Below are positions 26,742 to 34,832 of a DNA stretch of 64,000 nucleotides, piece after piece. The notes under the pieces were generated by a model. The model had not been told where the DNA came from and searched no databases. It saw only the letters and a list, made by a program, of their open reading frames with translations. The stretch comes from Verrucomicrobiia bacterium (lineage in GTDB: Bacteria > Verrucomicrobiota > Verrucomicrobiia > Opitutales > Cerasicoccaceae). Location of the stretch: assembly GCA_030425485.1 (NCBI GenBank), contig JAUIAM010000005.1, positions 124,001 to 188,000 on the forward strand, read 5' to 3'. Position 1 is the first letter of the stretch, and each line of letters begins with the position of its first letter. Both the position numbers and the translations under genes were made by a program.

Positions 26742-27888
26742 GCCCATCGGGCTCGATACCCAACTGCTCCAGCATACGGTAGAAAATATCCGTGTTCTCG
26801 TAGATACCGGAAAACGCATCAGCCCCGGCACCATAGGCGTAGACCGGAACCATCTCTCCACTATGCCCACCCGTGGACCAGTGTACTTCGATCGTCTTCT
26901 CCTCAAGGTCGCCAGCGGGAAGCGTCAGGCCACCGGTTTCATGGTCAGCGGTGATAACGACCAGCGTGCCGGGGTGCTTATCGGCAAAATCCATGGCGAC
27001 CTTGACCGCTGCGTCGAAGTCCAACAACTCGGACAAGGCATAATCCCAGCTATTGCCATGGCCTCCCCAGTCAATCTGCGAGCCCTCAACCATGAGAAAG
27101 AAGCCATCGCCATTGCTTGAAAGTAAGCGCAAAGCTTCCGCGGTCATTTCGGCAAGAATCGGCCCCCCTTCGGCTACCCGGGGTATGCTTCCGTTGGACA
27201 GCAAGCCTGCCACCGGTTTCGATGACACCGCGCGCAGTTCCTCCAGATTTTCTGCGACCGCATAGCCCTTGCCGCGCAAGTCTTCAGTCAAGACCTGGCC
27301 ATCCTCGCGCTCGTCAAAGTGCGTGCGCCCGCCACCGATAATGACGTCTGGGCCATCGTTGACAAAATCAAGGGCAATGCCCGGCTGGTCCTTGCGGCTT
27401 TTATTGTGCGCCACAAAAGCGGCCGGAGTCGCATGGGTCACCGTAGACGTGCAAACCACACCAGTACCCATGCCCGCCTCCTGCGCATACTTGAGGCTCG
27501 ACTTGCGGGGCTTCTGGTCGGGGTCAATCCCCACAAAGCTATTCGTCGTCTTGGTGCCCGTGGCCAAGGCCGTCCCGGCAGCCGCCGAGTCCGTTACATA
27601 ATGGCTCGCGGAAGAAGTCTTTGATAAACCAATGACTTCCGCCCGCTCGATAGCCAGCGGCTCATCACTCACCACCATCGCTCCACTGACATAGGCGAGT
27701 CCCATCCCATCTCCAATCAGGAAAATGATGTTGCGCACCTCCTGTCTTTTAGAAGCCCCCTCTGCCGCCTCAGCAGGGACCATACACATGGCAGACAACA
27801 GCGCAACAAGACAAAATCTGCCCAGCCCCGTAAGACTTAAGCCGCTGAAAACAAAAGCATTGAGAACTCCGTAACCTTTTCGTAACAT
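26734..27888 (-). CDS. Alkaline phosphatase (PhoA family)
   Basis: About 384 residues from ATG 27888 (MLRKGYGVLNAF); further in-frame ATGs lie up to 27912. A long signal sequence ends near VPAEAAEG. Family motifs: NIIFLIGDGMG (metal Asp), YVTDSAAAGTALATGTKT with the nucleophile Ser at about residue 101, CTSTVTHATPAAFVAHN, FFLMVEGSQIDWGGHGN, VVITADHETGGL and WSTGGHSGEMVPVYAYG. These provide the two-zinc/Mg site. It is a periplasmic or secreted phosphomonoesterase releasing phosphate from organic esters. Motif copy 4 lies upstream, and the predicted -10 is so close to ATG 27888 that the mRNA would be nearly leaderless. The gene diverges from the sulfatase operon. Confidence 0.9.
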   Translation of the reverse strand: MLRKGYGVLNAFVFSGLSLTGLGRFCLVALLSAMCMVPAEAAEGASKRQEVRNIIFLIGDGMGLAYVSGAMVVSDEPLAIERAEVIGLSKTSSASHYVTDSAAAGTALATGTKTTNSFVGIDPDQKPRKSSLKYAQEAGMGTGVVCTSTVTHATPAAFVAHNKSRKDQPGIALDFVNDGPDVIIGGGRTHFDEREDGQVLTEDLRGKGYAVAENLEELRAVSSKPVAGLLSNGSIPRVAEGGPILAEMTAEALRLLSSNGDGFFLMVEGSQIDWGGHGNSWDYALSELLDFDAAVKVAMDFADKHPGTLVVITADHETGGLTLPAGDLEEKTIEVHWSTGGHSGEMVPVYAYGAGADAFSGIYENTDIFYRMLEQLGIEPDGLN

Positions 27889-27920
27889 AACAAACAGCAT
27901 ACACATCAACACGCACCAGG

Positions 27921-27952
27921 CGTCAAAAGGAATCCCGCTCGTCCAATTGAAT
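27921..27952 (-). promoter_or_regulatory. Regulon motif copy 4, upstream of the alkaline phosphatase
   Basis: Minus-strand ATTCAATTGGACGAGC (27952-27937; two deviations from consensus), exactly 10 bp, then TTGACG (27926-27921), the best -35 of the set. TATGCT (27901-27896) follows at 19 bp. Predicted transcription starts near 27889, at the ATG at 27888. Confidence 0.65.
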
Positions 27953-28038
27953 ACTCTCCAAGTTTAAACTTAGTGCCCGAACAAAGTCACTGAAGCGGTG
28001 TCACTTCCGCAGCTTTTACTGTCCCCCCTACCCCACCA

Positions 28039-28070
28039 ACTCAACTGGACTAGTATAGGTAGATTTGTTA
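28039..28070 (+). promoter_or_regulatory. Regulon motif copy 5, upstream of the sulfatase-heparinase operon
   Basis: ACTCAACTGGACTAGT (28039-28054), exactly 10 bp, then TTGTTA (28065-28070), 17 bp and TAGAAA (28088-28093). The sulfatase ATG is at 28122. Copies 4 and 5 are oriented away from each other, each serving one of the divergent genes. Confidence 0.72.
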
Positions 28071-28121
28071 TAGATACCCATGCCCAATAGAAAATCATCT
28101 CACTAGTTCAGCCCAAACCAT

Positions 28122-29636
28122 ATGAGAAGATTGATCACCGTCATAGCAACCCTCTCCCTTCTAGCAAGTGGAGCCTGCGCTAAATCTCCCAACGTCATCT
28201 TCCTCATTGTCGATGACCTCAAACCCGAGATAAGTGCATACGATGGCCAAGTCCACACACCGGCCATCGACACTCTTGCCGCCAGCGGCACCACCTTTCT
28301 CAATGCACATTGCCAGCAAGCGGTATGCGGCCCGTCTCGGGCGAGCGTGCTGACAGGTCTAAGTCCTGACCATACACAGGTATGGGATCAAAAAACGAAG
28401 ATACGCGATAAGCTTCCAAATGTCGTTACCTTACCTGAGTACTTTAAAGAAAACGGGTATACTTCCATTGGTGTGGGCAAGGTTTACTCCTCGGGCAGCG
28501 TTGACAAAGGCCGAGATACAGCCTCCTGGAGCAGGCCCTACTTGAGAAACTGGGAGCTGGAATACGACGCAGAGTACGGAATGCCTAAGTCGCAATATCA
28601 GGGTGAAGATATCCGCGAGTTGGAGAATGAGGCCGCGGCTCAGGGCATCACCCACTGGCGGGACTTAGCCAAGTATATGGCGGAACACGACGCCAAGCCA
28701 CCGTTCGAGGCAGCAGAGGTTCCCGATGATGCTTACGCTGATGGAGCGATTGCTAATTTCGCCCTGAGCAGCCTCGATCAGCTTGCGAAAGAGGAGCAAC
28801 CCTTCTTTCTCGCAATCGGCTTCGGGAAACCCCATCTACCGTTCGTCGCCCCGAAAAAATATTGGGACATGATCGATGCGGAACAAATTGCAGTCGCACC
28901 GTTTCAGGAGCACGCGCTTGGCAGCCCCTCCTATGCCTGGGATCATTGGCCAGAGCTCCGCGCCTATTCCAGCATTCCGTCCGAGGGCCCGCTACCACTC
29001 GAATTACAGCGCAAACTGATCCACGGCTACTACGCATGTGTAGCCTATATCGATGCACAAATTGCTAAGATACTCGATAAGATCAAAGAGCTCCGCCTGG
29101 AAAACGATACCATCATCGTCCTGTGGGGAGATCATGGCTGGCACCTAGGCGATCATGGGCAGTGGTCCAAGCATACGAACTATGAGCAAGCCACCCGTGT
29201 GCCGCTCATTATCGTAGCACCTGGTATTCCCGGGGGCCGGGAGACGGCTCAGCCCGTAGCATTGCTAGATATCTATCCCTCCCTGTGTCAACTTGCAGGC
29301 TTACCCATCCCAGGTGATCTTGACGGTTTCAGCCTAATGCCATTGCTGAAAGACCCTGACAATACGACGCGCAAATTCGTTATGAGCCAGTACCCGAAAG
29401 GTAATAAAATGGGGTACTCGATGCGTTCGGTACGCTACCGCTACACCGGTTGGTACGATACCGGAGCCAGCCGTATCGCCGATGGGACTCAGACACCAAC
29501 TGACATCGAGCTGTACGACTACGCAGTTGACCCGCTCGAAAAGCGCAATCTGGTCAACGACCCCGCTTATCAAGAAATTTTAAAGAAGCTACAGGCAGAG
29601 ATGGCCAACTACCTCAAACATCAGAACGGCATTTGA
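28122..29636 (+). CDS. Sulfatase, iduronate-2-sulfatase-like
   Basis: 504 residues with a signal peptide (MRRLITVIATLSLLASGACA). The metal-binding pair is in NVIFLIVDDLKPE (Asp 31/32). The formylglycine signature is QAVCGPSRASVLTG, with Cys 69 in C-x-P-S-R, so maturation needs an anaerobic-type or FGE-type converting enzyme not seen here. Further motifs are GFGKPHLPFVAPKKYWD, VLWGDHGWHLGDHGQW and NYEQATRVPLIIVAPGI, typical of iduronate-2-sulfatase-like S1 enzymes. It removes sulfate esters from polysaccharide fragments in the periplasm. The heparinase gene starts 3 bp after the stop, so they form one operon driven from motif copy 5. Confidence 0.93.
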   Translation: MRRLITVIATLSLLASGACAKSPNVIFLIVDDLKPEISAYDGQVHTPAIDTLAASGTTFLNAHCQQAVCGPSRASVLTGLSPDHTQVWDQKTKIRDKLPNVVTLPEYFKENGYTSIGVGKVYSSGSVDKGRDTASWSRPYLRNWELEYDAEYGMPKSQYQGEDIRELENEAAAQGITHWRDLAKYMAEHDAKPPFEAAEVPDDAYADGAIANFALSSLDQLAKEEQPFFLAIGFGKPHLPFVAPKKYWDMIDAEQIAVAPFQEHALGSPSYAWDHWPELRAYSSIPSEGPLPLELQRKLIHGYYACVAYIDAQIAKILDKIKELRLENDTIIVLWGDHGWHLGDHGQWSKHTNYEQATRVPLIIVAPGIPGGRETAQPVALLDIYPSLCQLAGLPIPGDLDGFSLMPLLKDPDNTTRKFVMSQYPKGNKMGYSMRSVRYRYTGWYDTGASRIADGTQTPTDIELYDYAVDPLEKRNLVNDPAYQEILKKLQAEMANYLKHQNGI

Positions 29637-29639
29637 ATT

Positions 29640-32000
29640 ATGAAAACGCTTAAACACACCCAATACACTCTTCTGCTCACGCTCCTATGCTCCACCGCCC
29701 TTACCTTCGCACAGGACACCAAAGACTGGCCCATCATCAACGACGAATCCGTTGACGCGATTCTCGCGGAAAACCAAGCCGAGTGGGACGAAAACATCCC
29801 CGACTTTGGCATGCGTATGTTCTACACGGACGAGCAATGGGATGACGTCGCCGTTAAGCTCGCTAACAACGAAGGGCTCAGGCCCCAGATTCGCGAAGCC
29901 CTGTTCTCCAGGACGAGCGAGCTGCTCACACACAGCCCCAAGGAGTATCGCACGGTAGAGGAATTCGCCGCAGAAAGAGGAATAACGATCTTTGCCGCAG
30001 AAGAGGAACTCTGGCAGCGCCGCGTAGGCGACGATATCTTTGCCCTGGCGATTGCCGCCAAGTTAAGCGATCACCCGGCTTATCAGGACAAGCTAAAGGA
30101 ATACGTCCTCAAAGCCTGTGAATACCCCACCTGGGGACGCCGCGACCGCAACAAGGGACTTGCCGCCTCCCACATGGTAAGGGGCATCTCGCTGAGCTAT
30201 GATTGGCACCGGGACATGTTCAGCCTCGAAGAGCAGAAGCTGATCGAGGAAACCATCGAGCAGCGAGCCAATGACATCATGAAGGGGCTCTACGGTGAGA
30301 TATACTGGGCAAACGTCTACGTACAAAACCACAACCACATTCCCGTGTCAGCGCTTGGCATGGCTGGCCTGGCCTTTTACCACGAGATTCCCGATGCCCC
30401 CCGATGGCTGGCTGCCGCAGAAGCCAACTTCGACAACGTCGTCAAATACAGCCCCACAGACGGCAGCTCCGTCGAAGGCATCCCCTACTGGAGCTATGGC
30501 CATACCTTTATCCTCGAATACATCGAGGCGACACGCCAATACACCAACAGCGGTGAGCTCTACGAGGAGCCTTTCCTGAAAAATACCAGTGCCTACCGCA
30601 TCGGCAGCTCGACTCCGGGCTATGACGGCGTCGTGCCATGGGGAGACTCCGTCGAGCGCGATTTTGTCGGTCCCCACCACCTCCTCGCCCACACGGCCAC
30701 CGAGTATAATGACACGGCGGCTCAGTACCTGGTGGAAAACCTCCCCTATGACCCGCGCGGAGCCAGAGATATCGCCGCCATTTACCTGCTTTGGTACGAC
30801 CCCAGCATCGACACGACCCCGCCTGAAAGCCTCGACTATCACGCAACCGATTGGGACATGGTCACTACGCGCGACACCTGGGACGCAGAGGGCTACATGC
30901 TCTCCATCAAATCCGGTTTCAACAACCGTCCCCACACTCACCTCGATGCCGGGGCACTCGTGCTCGCTGTCGGTAGCGACTGGCTCTTGCAAGCTTCCGG
31001 CTATGGCAGCGGCACGGGAAATCCCTCCTTCTGGATTACCAACGGCCCACGCTGGACCTTTTTTTCCAACTCGACGGAGTCTCACTCCACCCTGCTCATT
31101 AACGACAAGAACCAGTCCTATGACTTCGATGCCAGGGCGACAATCGACGCCTATTTTTCCACCGATCGCTACAACTGGACGAGCATTGACCTGACCGACG
31201 CCTACCGCAACGGCTACGACATCCGCCGCAGTGTCTTTCACCGTCGCGGCGACTATATTCTGGTCTTCGACTCGGTACAAGGTCCGGACGCAGCAAAAGT
31301 CGAGTGGCTGGCTCAGGTACCGGGCGGTAATCTGGCCACAGCACCCCGCTCCGTTACCAGCAATGGCACCACCGGGCAGCTCCACATCAACCTCGTCAAC
31401 GACGAAGCAGGCGACTTTCAACGCCGCGAGCCCACCAGCGAGCATGTTGACGAGCCTTACGACAAAACCATGCAGACCTGGAGTTCGGTCCAAAACGGCA
31501 GCTCCGTCGGTTTTCTCACTCTCCTCCAGCCCGTCATTTTTAGCGCCCCGTATCAACAGGTGCTTAGCTTCGAGGGCGACTACGACGGCGACGGCAATGG
31601 CTACGCCAGTGTCAGCACCGAAGACTGGACGGACAGCATTTATGTTTCCGCCACTCCCCAGCGCATCCAGTGGGCCCAAGACGAAACCTCTGCCAATCAA
31701 ATCACGCTGACCGCTCCTTTCGCCGTGATTCGGAGCCAGTATGACATGTTCAACGAGCTCTTCACCACCGCGGCATTACAACTGAACATCAGCGGCCTTA
31801 CCCTGCAAAGCAATACCCCCTTCACGCTGGAAATAGGCGAGGATGAGGACACGCTTGCGTGGGTCATCGAGCTGGCAACCCCCTTTGAGGGCTCACTCAG
31901 CATCCCCAAGGAGATGGCACTGACTGACGCTTCGGGCAAACCGATTTCCTCAGCCCAAACCACGACCCTGCCCGCCGGGGTCTATACACTCAATCGATAA
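29640..32000 (+). CDS. Heparinase II/III-type polysaccharide lyase (second copy, sulfatase operon)
   Basis: 786 residues with a signal peptide ending near LTFA. The helical N-terminal half includes ALAIAAKLSDHPAYQDKLKEYVL and NVYVQNHNHIPVSALGMAGLAF, consistent with an alpha/alpha toroid and substrate cleft. The heparinase II/III signature is NRPHTHLDAGALVLAVGSDWLL, followed by beta-sandwich strands (NSTESHSTLLIND, YILVFDSVQGPDAAKVEWL). It differs strongly from the lyase at 17292 and so probably cuts another linkage of the same polysaccharide. Its position 3 bp after the sulfatase implies a sulfated uronate-containing substrate. Whether it is exo- or endolytic cannot be read. Confidence 0.88.
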   Translation: MKTLKHTQYTLLLTLLCSTALTFAQDTKDWPIINDESVDAILAENQAEWDENIPDFGMRMFYTDEQWDDVAVKLANNEGLRPQIREALFSRTSELLTHSPKEYRTVEEFAAERGITIFAAEEELWQRRVGDDIFALAIAAKLSDHPAYQDKLKEYVLKACEYPTWGRRDRNKGLAASHMVRGISLSYDWHRDMFSLEEQKLIEETIEQRANDIMKGLYGEIYWANVYVQNHNHIPVSALGMAGLAFYHEIPDAPRWLAAAEANFDNVVKYSPTDGSSVEGIPYWSYGHTFILEYIEATRQYTNSGELYEEPFLKNTSAYRIGSSTPGYDGVVPWGDSVERDFVGPHHLLAHTATEYNDTAAQYLVENLPYDPRGARDIAAIYLLWYDPSIDTTPPESLDYHATDWDMVTTRDTWDAEGYMLSIKSGFNNRPHTHLDAGALVLAVGSDWLLQASGYGSGTGNPSFWITNGPRWTFFSNSTESHSTLLINDKNQSYDFDARATIDAYFSTDRYNWTSIDLTDAYRNGYDIRRSVFHRRGDYILVFDSVQGPDAAKVEWLAQVPGGNLATAPRSVTSNGTTGQLHINLVNDEAGDFQRREPTSEHVDEPYDKTMQTWSSVQNGSSVGFLTLLQPVIFSAPYQQVLSFEGDYDGDGNGYASVSTEDWTDSIYVSATPQRIQWAQDETSANQITLTAPFAVIRSQYDMFNELFTTAALQLNISGLTLQSNTPFTLEIGEDEDTLAWVIELATPFEGSLSIPKEMALTDASGKPISSAQTTTLPAGVYTLNR

Positions 32001-32028
32001 AAAACCATGCCTAACACACCAAGAACCT

Positions 32029-32060
32029 ACTCAACTGCACTAGTTACGGTCCGGTTGCAG
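32029..32060 (+). promoter_or_regulatory. Regulon motif copy 6, upstream of the 32137 PEP-CTERM gene
   Basis: ACTCAACTGCACTAGT (32029-32044), exactly 10 bp, then TTGCAG (32055-32060) and AATAAT (32077-32082) 16 bp later. The ATG is at 32137, so the leader is about 50 nt. Confidence 0.72.
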
Positions 32061-32136
32061 TCTAAGCGTTTTTAGAAATAATTTAACCCACACAAACCCC
32101 GCTTCATTTCACCCCACAACTATCTAACACAAAGCT

Positions 32137-33225
32137 ATGAAGACATTACTCTCTTATAAGGCTATGATACCATCCGCAGCGATAACCGGTCTGGTCGCTG
32201 CCGGCATGCTCCTGACCTCCCAGGCCAGCGCACAAGTCGTTAACTACGAATGGTCTGGACCGGCTGACTTCGAGTCTTGGCAAAATAACGCAAATTGGAC
32301 CCCCGACCCCACAGATGCTGTGGCTGGAGGTTATCTCGCCAATTCTGCGTATAATAATATGACGCGTTATGACACCGCTACGATAAACGGAGCCACTGTG
32401 AATAGTGGTAGCGGCACAGACGCTAGCTTTTACGCCGCGAATCGTTGGGCCCTCAATGGTCTTCCAGATAAGCGTGGTTCCTATACCGCGATCACTGTAC
32501 AGAGCAATGCACACCTTACCCTGCGGAACCTGCGCGTCAGCAGTGTTGAATTGGCTGGTGGCCAAACCTATGCAGATGGAACATACGTACGAAATGGCTC
32601 CATCGACAGCACCAGTAGCCTGACCCTGACCAGTTCACTTCGTACTGGCTCTCAGGCTTCCGACCCAGGTAATGGCGTCACCGCGGGTGTTACCCACGAT
32701 TCCAGCACATGGATTATCGCGGGCTCGCTTACGACTCCTTCGTTTCTGGGTGAACAAGCTCCTGAGCATGCAGAATCCACTGGTGGCTATATCCTGAACA
32801 TCACGGGTGGCAGCATGAACGTCACCGGTACGTTTAACTGGAACTACTACGGCGCTGCGGTACTGAGCACCACAACCACAGCTCACGTGAACCTTTCCGA
32901 AGGCGGTACGTTTACCACTGGCACCATGGACAGCAACTGGACTGACTCCGACAACGCCTACATCAACTTCCTCGACACCGCCAGCACGGCTACCTTTGGC
33001 AAGACCAACTTCGAAAACATTGCCGATGTCGAAGCCCTGATCACCGAAGGTCATATCCGCGCTGGTGATGCTATCGCAGGGACTGGCGACTTCAATATCG
33101 TCGACAACGGTACCACCTGGACGGTCAATGCCATCAGCATCCCGGAAGCCTCCACCACGGCCTTCTCCATGATGGCTGCTGTCGTGCTTCTCACGGTACT
33201 GCGCAAGCGAAACAGCCGTCGCTAA
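32137..33225 (+). CDS. PEP-CTERM anchored surface protein, beta-rich, unknown ligand
   Basis: 362 residues with a signal peptide (AAITGLVAAGMLLTSQASA). The body begins YEWSGPADFESWQNNANWTPD, a 'N-W-x-x-x-x-P' opening common to verrucomicrobial surface beta-helix proteins. It continues with Thr/Ser/Asn-rich strands (AITVQSNAHLTLRNLRV, ILNITGGSMNVTGTF). The C-terminal signal is SIPEASTTAFSMM, a hydrophobic helix and RKRNSRR: PEA instead of PEP, still a plausible exosortase substrate. It is the last gene of the motif-controlled run and ends with a clear intrinsic terminator. A carbohydrate-binding or adhesion role is likely by context. Confidence 0.8.
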   Translation: MKTLLSYKAMIPSAAITGLVAAGMLLTSQASAQVVNYEWSGPADFESWQNNANWTPDPTDAVAGGYLANSAYNNMTRYDTATINGATVNSGSGTDASFYAANRWALNGLPDKRGSYTAITVQSNAHLTLRNLRVSSVELAGGQTYADGTYVRNGSIDSTSSLTLTSSLRTGSQASDPGNGVTAGVTHDSSTWIIAGSLTTPSFLGEQAPEHAESTGGYILNITGGSMNVTGTFNWNYYGAAVLSTTTTAHVNLSEGGTFTTGTMDSNWTDSDNAYINFLDTASTATFGKTNFENIADVEALITEGHIRAGDAIAGTGDFNIVDNGTTWTVNAISIPEASTTAFSMMAAVVLLTVLRKRNSRR

Positions 33226-33262
33226 TCGCCCACGCATACCTGGCATAACGTATTCTTGTTTC

Positions 33263-33297
33263 AGCCGGCCGGGATTACCCCCCTGGCCGGCTTTTTT
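33263..33297 (+). terminator. Rho-independent terminator after the PEP-CTERM gene
   Basis: AGCCGGCC (33263-33270) pairs with GGCCGGCT (33285-33292) around a 14-nt loop, followed immediately by a run of T. It begins 38 bp after the stop at 33225 and closes the 28-33 kb degradation region. Confidence 0.9.
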
Positions 33298-33380
33298 ATC
33301 GCCTCGCATCTGCTACATCAGCCCAAAAGTTACTTTCCTCCAACCACTCAGGCAGCAACCAACATTTACTTTTAGCGATC

Positions 33381-34628
33381 ATGACACGCAGCAAACGCAA
33401 GCAGGGCTTCTACCTCGCGGACAAAGTCGCCACCGCCTTACTGGTTGAGATGTCTAATGGCAACTGGACGGCGGGCATGCGGTTTCTCTCGCATCGGCAG
33501 ATCCGCCGCTACTGGCGTGTGTCCACCCCCATCACCGCACAAAGCCTGAGCAAGCTCGTCGCAATGGGCCTCCTCGAAAGCCGTGACCGCAGCGGACATT
33601 ATCTGTGCCGGGGCTTCCGCCAGCGCGCACTGCGGCTGCTCAATGAATCCGCCTGCGAACCCCAGCCGCGGCAGGCCGGATGGAAGACAAAGCTTTGGTC
33701 CTCCACGGAAGACGCGGACAGGCCCAAGCGTATCGCCGTCATCCTCACCCACACCTCCAACAACTATTCCGGCGAATTATCCCACTCAGAGAGCGCCTCC
33801 GTGATGGGCGTGGAACTGTGTATCGCCTCCGCCGCGAGCATCCGCGGCCTGCTTCAGGCCGCCAGCGAAAGCAACTGCAATGTCAGCCTCTATGCCGACA
33901 ACGGCAACCTGGATGTCCGCGAAAAGATTATCACCCAGATCGCCTCCAGCTCTGTGCAGGGCGTCATCATTGTCAGGCGAACCCTGGAGTCTGGGGTCGC
34001 CTCGCTGGCCAAGACATTTTTGCGCAAAGGCATTCCCGTCGTCACCGCTTACGACGACAGCGAGAAAACCGACATGTTGTCCGTTAACTTTAACAACATC
34101 GGCATCGGCCACGCCGCCGCTCAGGTGTTTATTCAGAATGGGCACGATGAGATCGGTGTCTTGTTGCGCGAAAACCAAGGCGCTTATTTTGATGACCGCC
34201 TCAGCGGGTGCCAGCTCGCCATGCAGGAGCAGGGAAAAAGCACAGACAAGGTCAGCAGCTTCCTGCTCAACCCCGACTGTCCCAAGAGCGCAGCCCGCGT
34301 GGCTAAGGCTCTCAGCGCGGCAGACGCTCCGACGGCACTGCTGGTTACCTCTGCCGATCTTCTCACTGCCCTGGCTCCCAACTTGAAAAAATTGCAGCGC
34401 AACGTTCTCACTGAGCTATCGGTTATCGTCTGCTCCAGCCTGCATTGCATCGATGGCTATAAAACTCCTTTCGACATCATGATGCTGGATTTCGAGCAGG
34501 TCGGTGCCACCTCTTTCTCGACCCTGCTCAACCTTATCAATGGCGAGAACGTCCCCTTTCCGCTGATCGGTGCCCCATTCATGCCGCATGATACGTCGAT
34601 CGCCGAAGCCCCGGCCCAGAGTGCCTAG
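33381..34628 (+). CDS. Chimeric transcriptional regulator: winged-helix N-terminus plus LacI-type sensor domain
   Basis: 415 residues. Residues ~10-75 resemble a winged helix (LADKVATALLVEMSNGNW, FLSHRQIRRYWRVSTPITAQSLSKLVAMGLLESRDRSGHYL cut here into two parts: recognition helix TPITAQSLSKLV and wing LLESRDRSGHYL). A linker follows, then a periplasmic-binding-like domain (RIAVILTHTSNNYSG, ASSSVQGVIIVRRTLESG, GIPVVTAYDDSE, QNGHDEIGVLLRENQGAYF). The same chimeric design occurs at 5556. It lies 205 bp before the GH1 beta-glucosidase and after the terminator of the surface gene, so it probably controls the glucosidase or senses a sugar from it. The ligand is unknown. Confidence 0.8.
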   Translation: MTRSKRKQGFYLADKVATALLVEMSNGNWTAGMRFLSHRQIRRYWRVSTPITAQSLSKLVAMGLLESRDRSGHYLCRGFRQRALRLLNESACEPQPRQAGWKTKLWSSTEDADRPKRIAVILTHTSNNYSGELSHSESASVMGVELCIASAASIRGLLQAASESNCNVSLYADNGNLDVREKIITQIASSSVQGVIIVRRTLESGVASLAKTFLRKGIPVVTAYDDSEKTDMLSVNFNNIGIGHAAAQVFIQNGHDEIGVLLRENQGAYFDDRLSGCQLAMQEQGKSTDKVSSFLLNPDCPKSAARVAKALSAADAPTALLVTSADLLTALAPNLKKLQRNVLTELSVIVCSSLHCIDGYKTPFDIMMLDFEQVGATSFSTLLNLINGENVPFPLIGAPFMPHDTSIAEAPAQSA

Positions 34629-34712
34629 GCGCAGATGCTAATATGGCTTTAGTCGCCGCGCAGGTGAACTTCCTCTTCGAGCCATCCTGCCAGCGCATCA
34701 CGTTCATCGCAA

Positions 34713-34735
34713 AGACCGCTTTGGTCTGTTTTATT
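34713..34735 (+). terminator. Possible intrinsic terminator after the chimeric regulator
   Basis: AGACC (34713-34717), loop GCTTT, GGTCT (34723-34727), then GTTTTATT. The short 5-bp stem makes it a weak candidate. The rest of the 204-bp gap before the GH1 gene shows nothing else convincing. Confidence 0.4.
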
Positions 34736-34832
34736 CTCACGACTTCTGTCGTCAGCTTACACCAGCTCAAGGACCAAACCATCTCACCCGTATAGATTCC
34801 TTGCCAACACCGACTGGCCTTTTCCTATTATT

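Noticed and set aside
30348-31700. A 450-codon minus-strand frame inside the second heparinase gene
   Set aside because: Antisense to a clear lyase with signal peptide and signature motif; repetitive Gly/Val composition.
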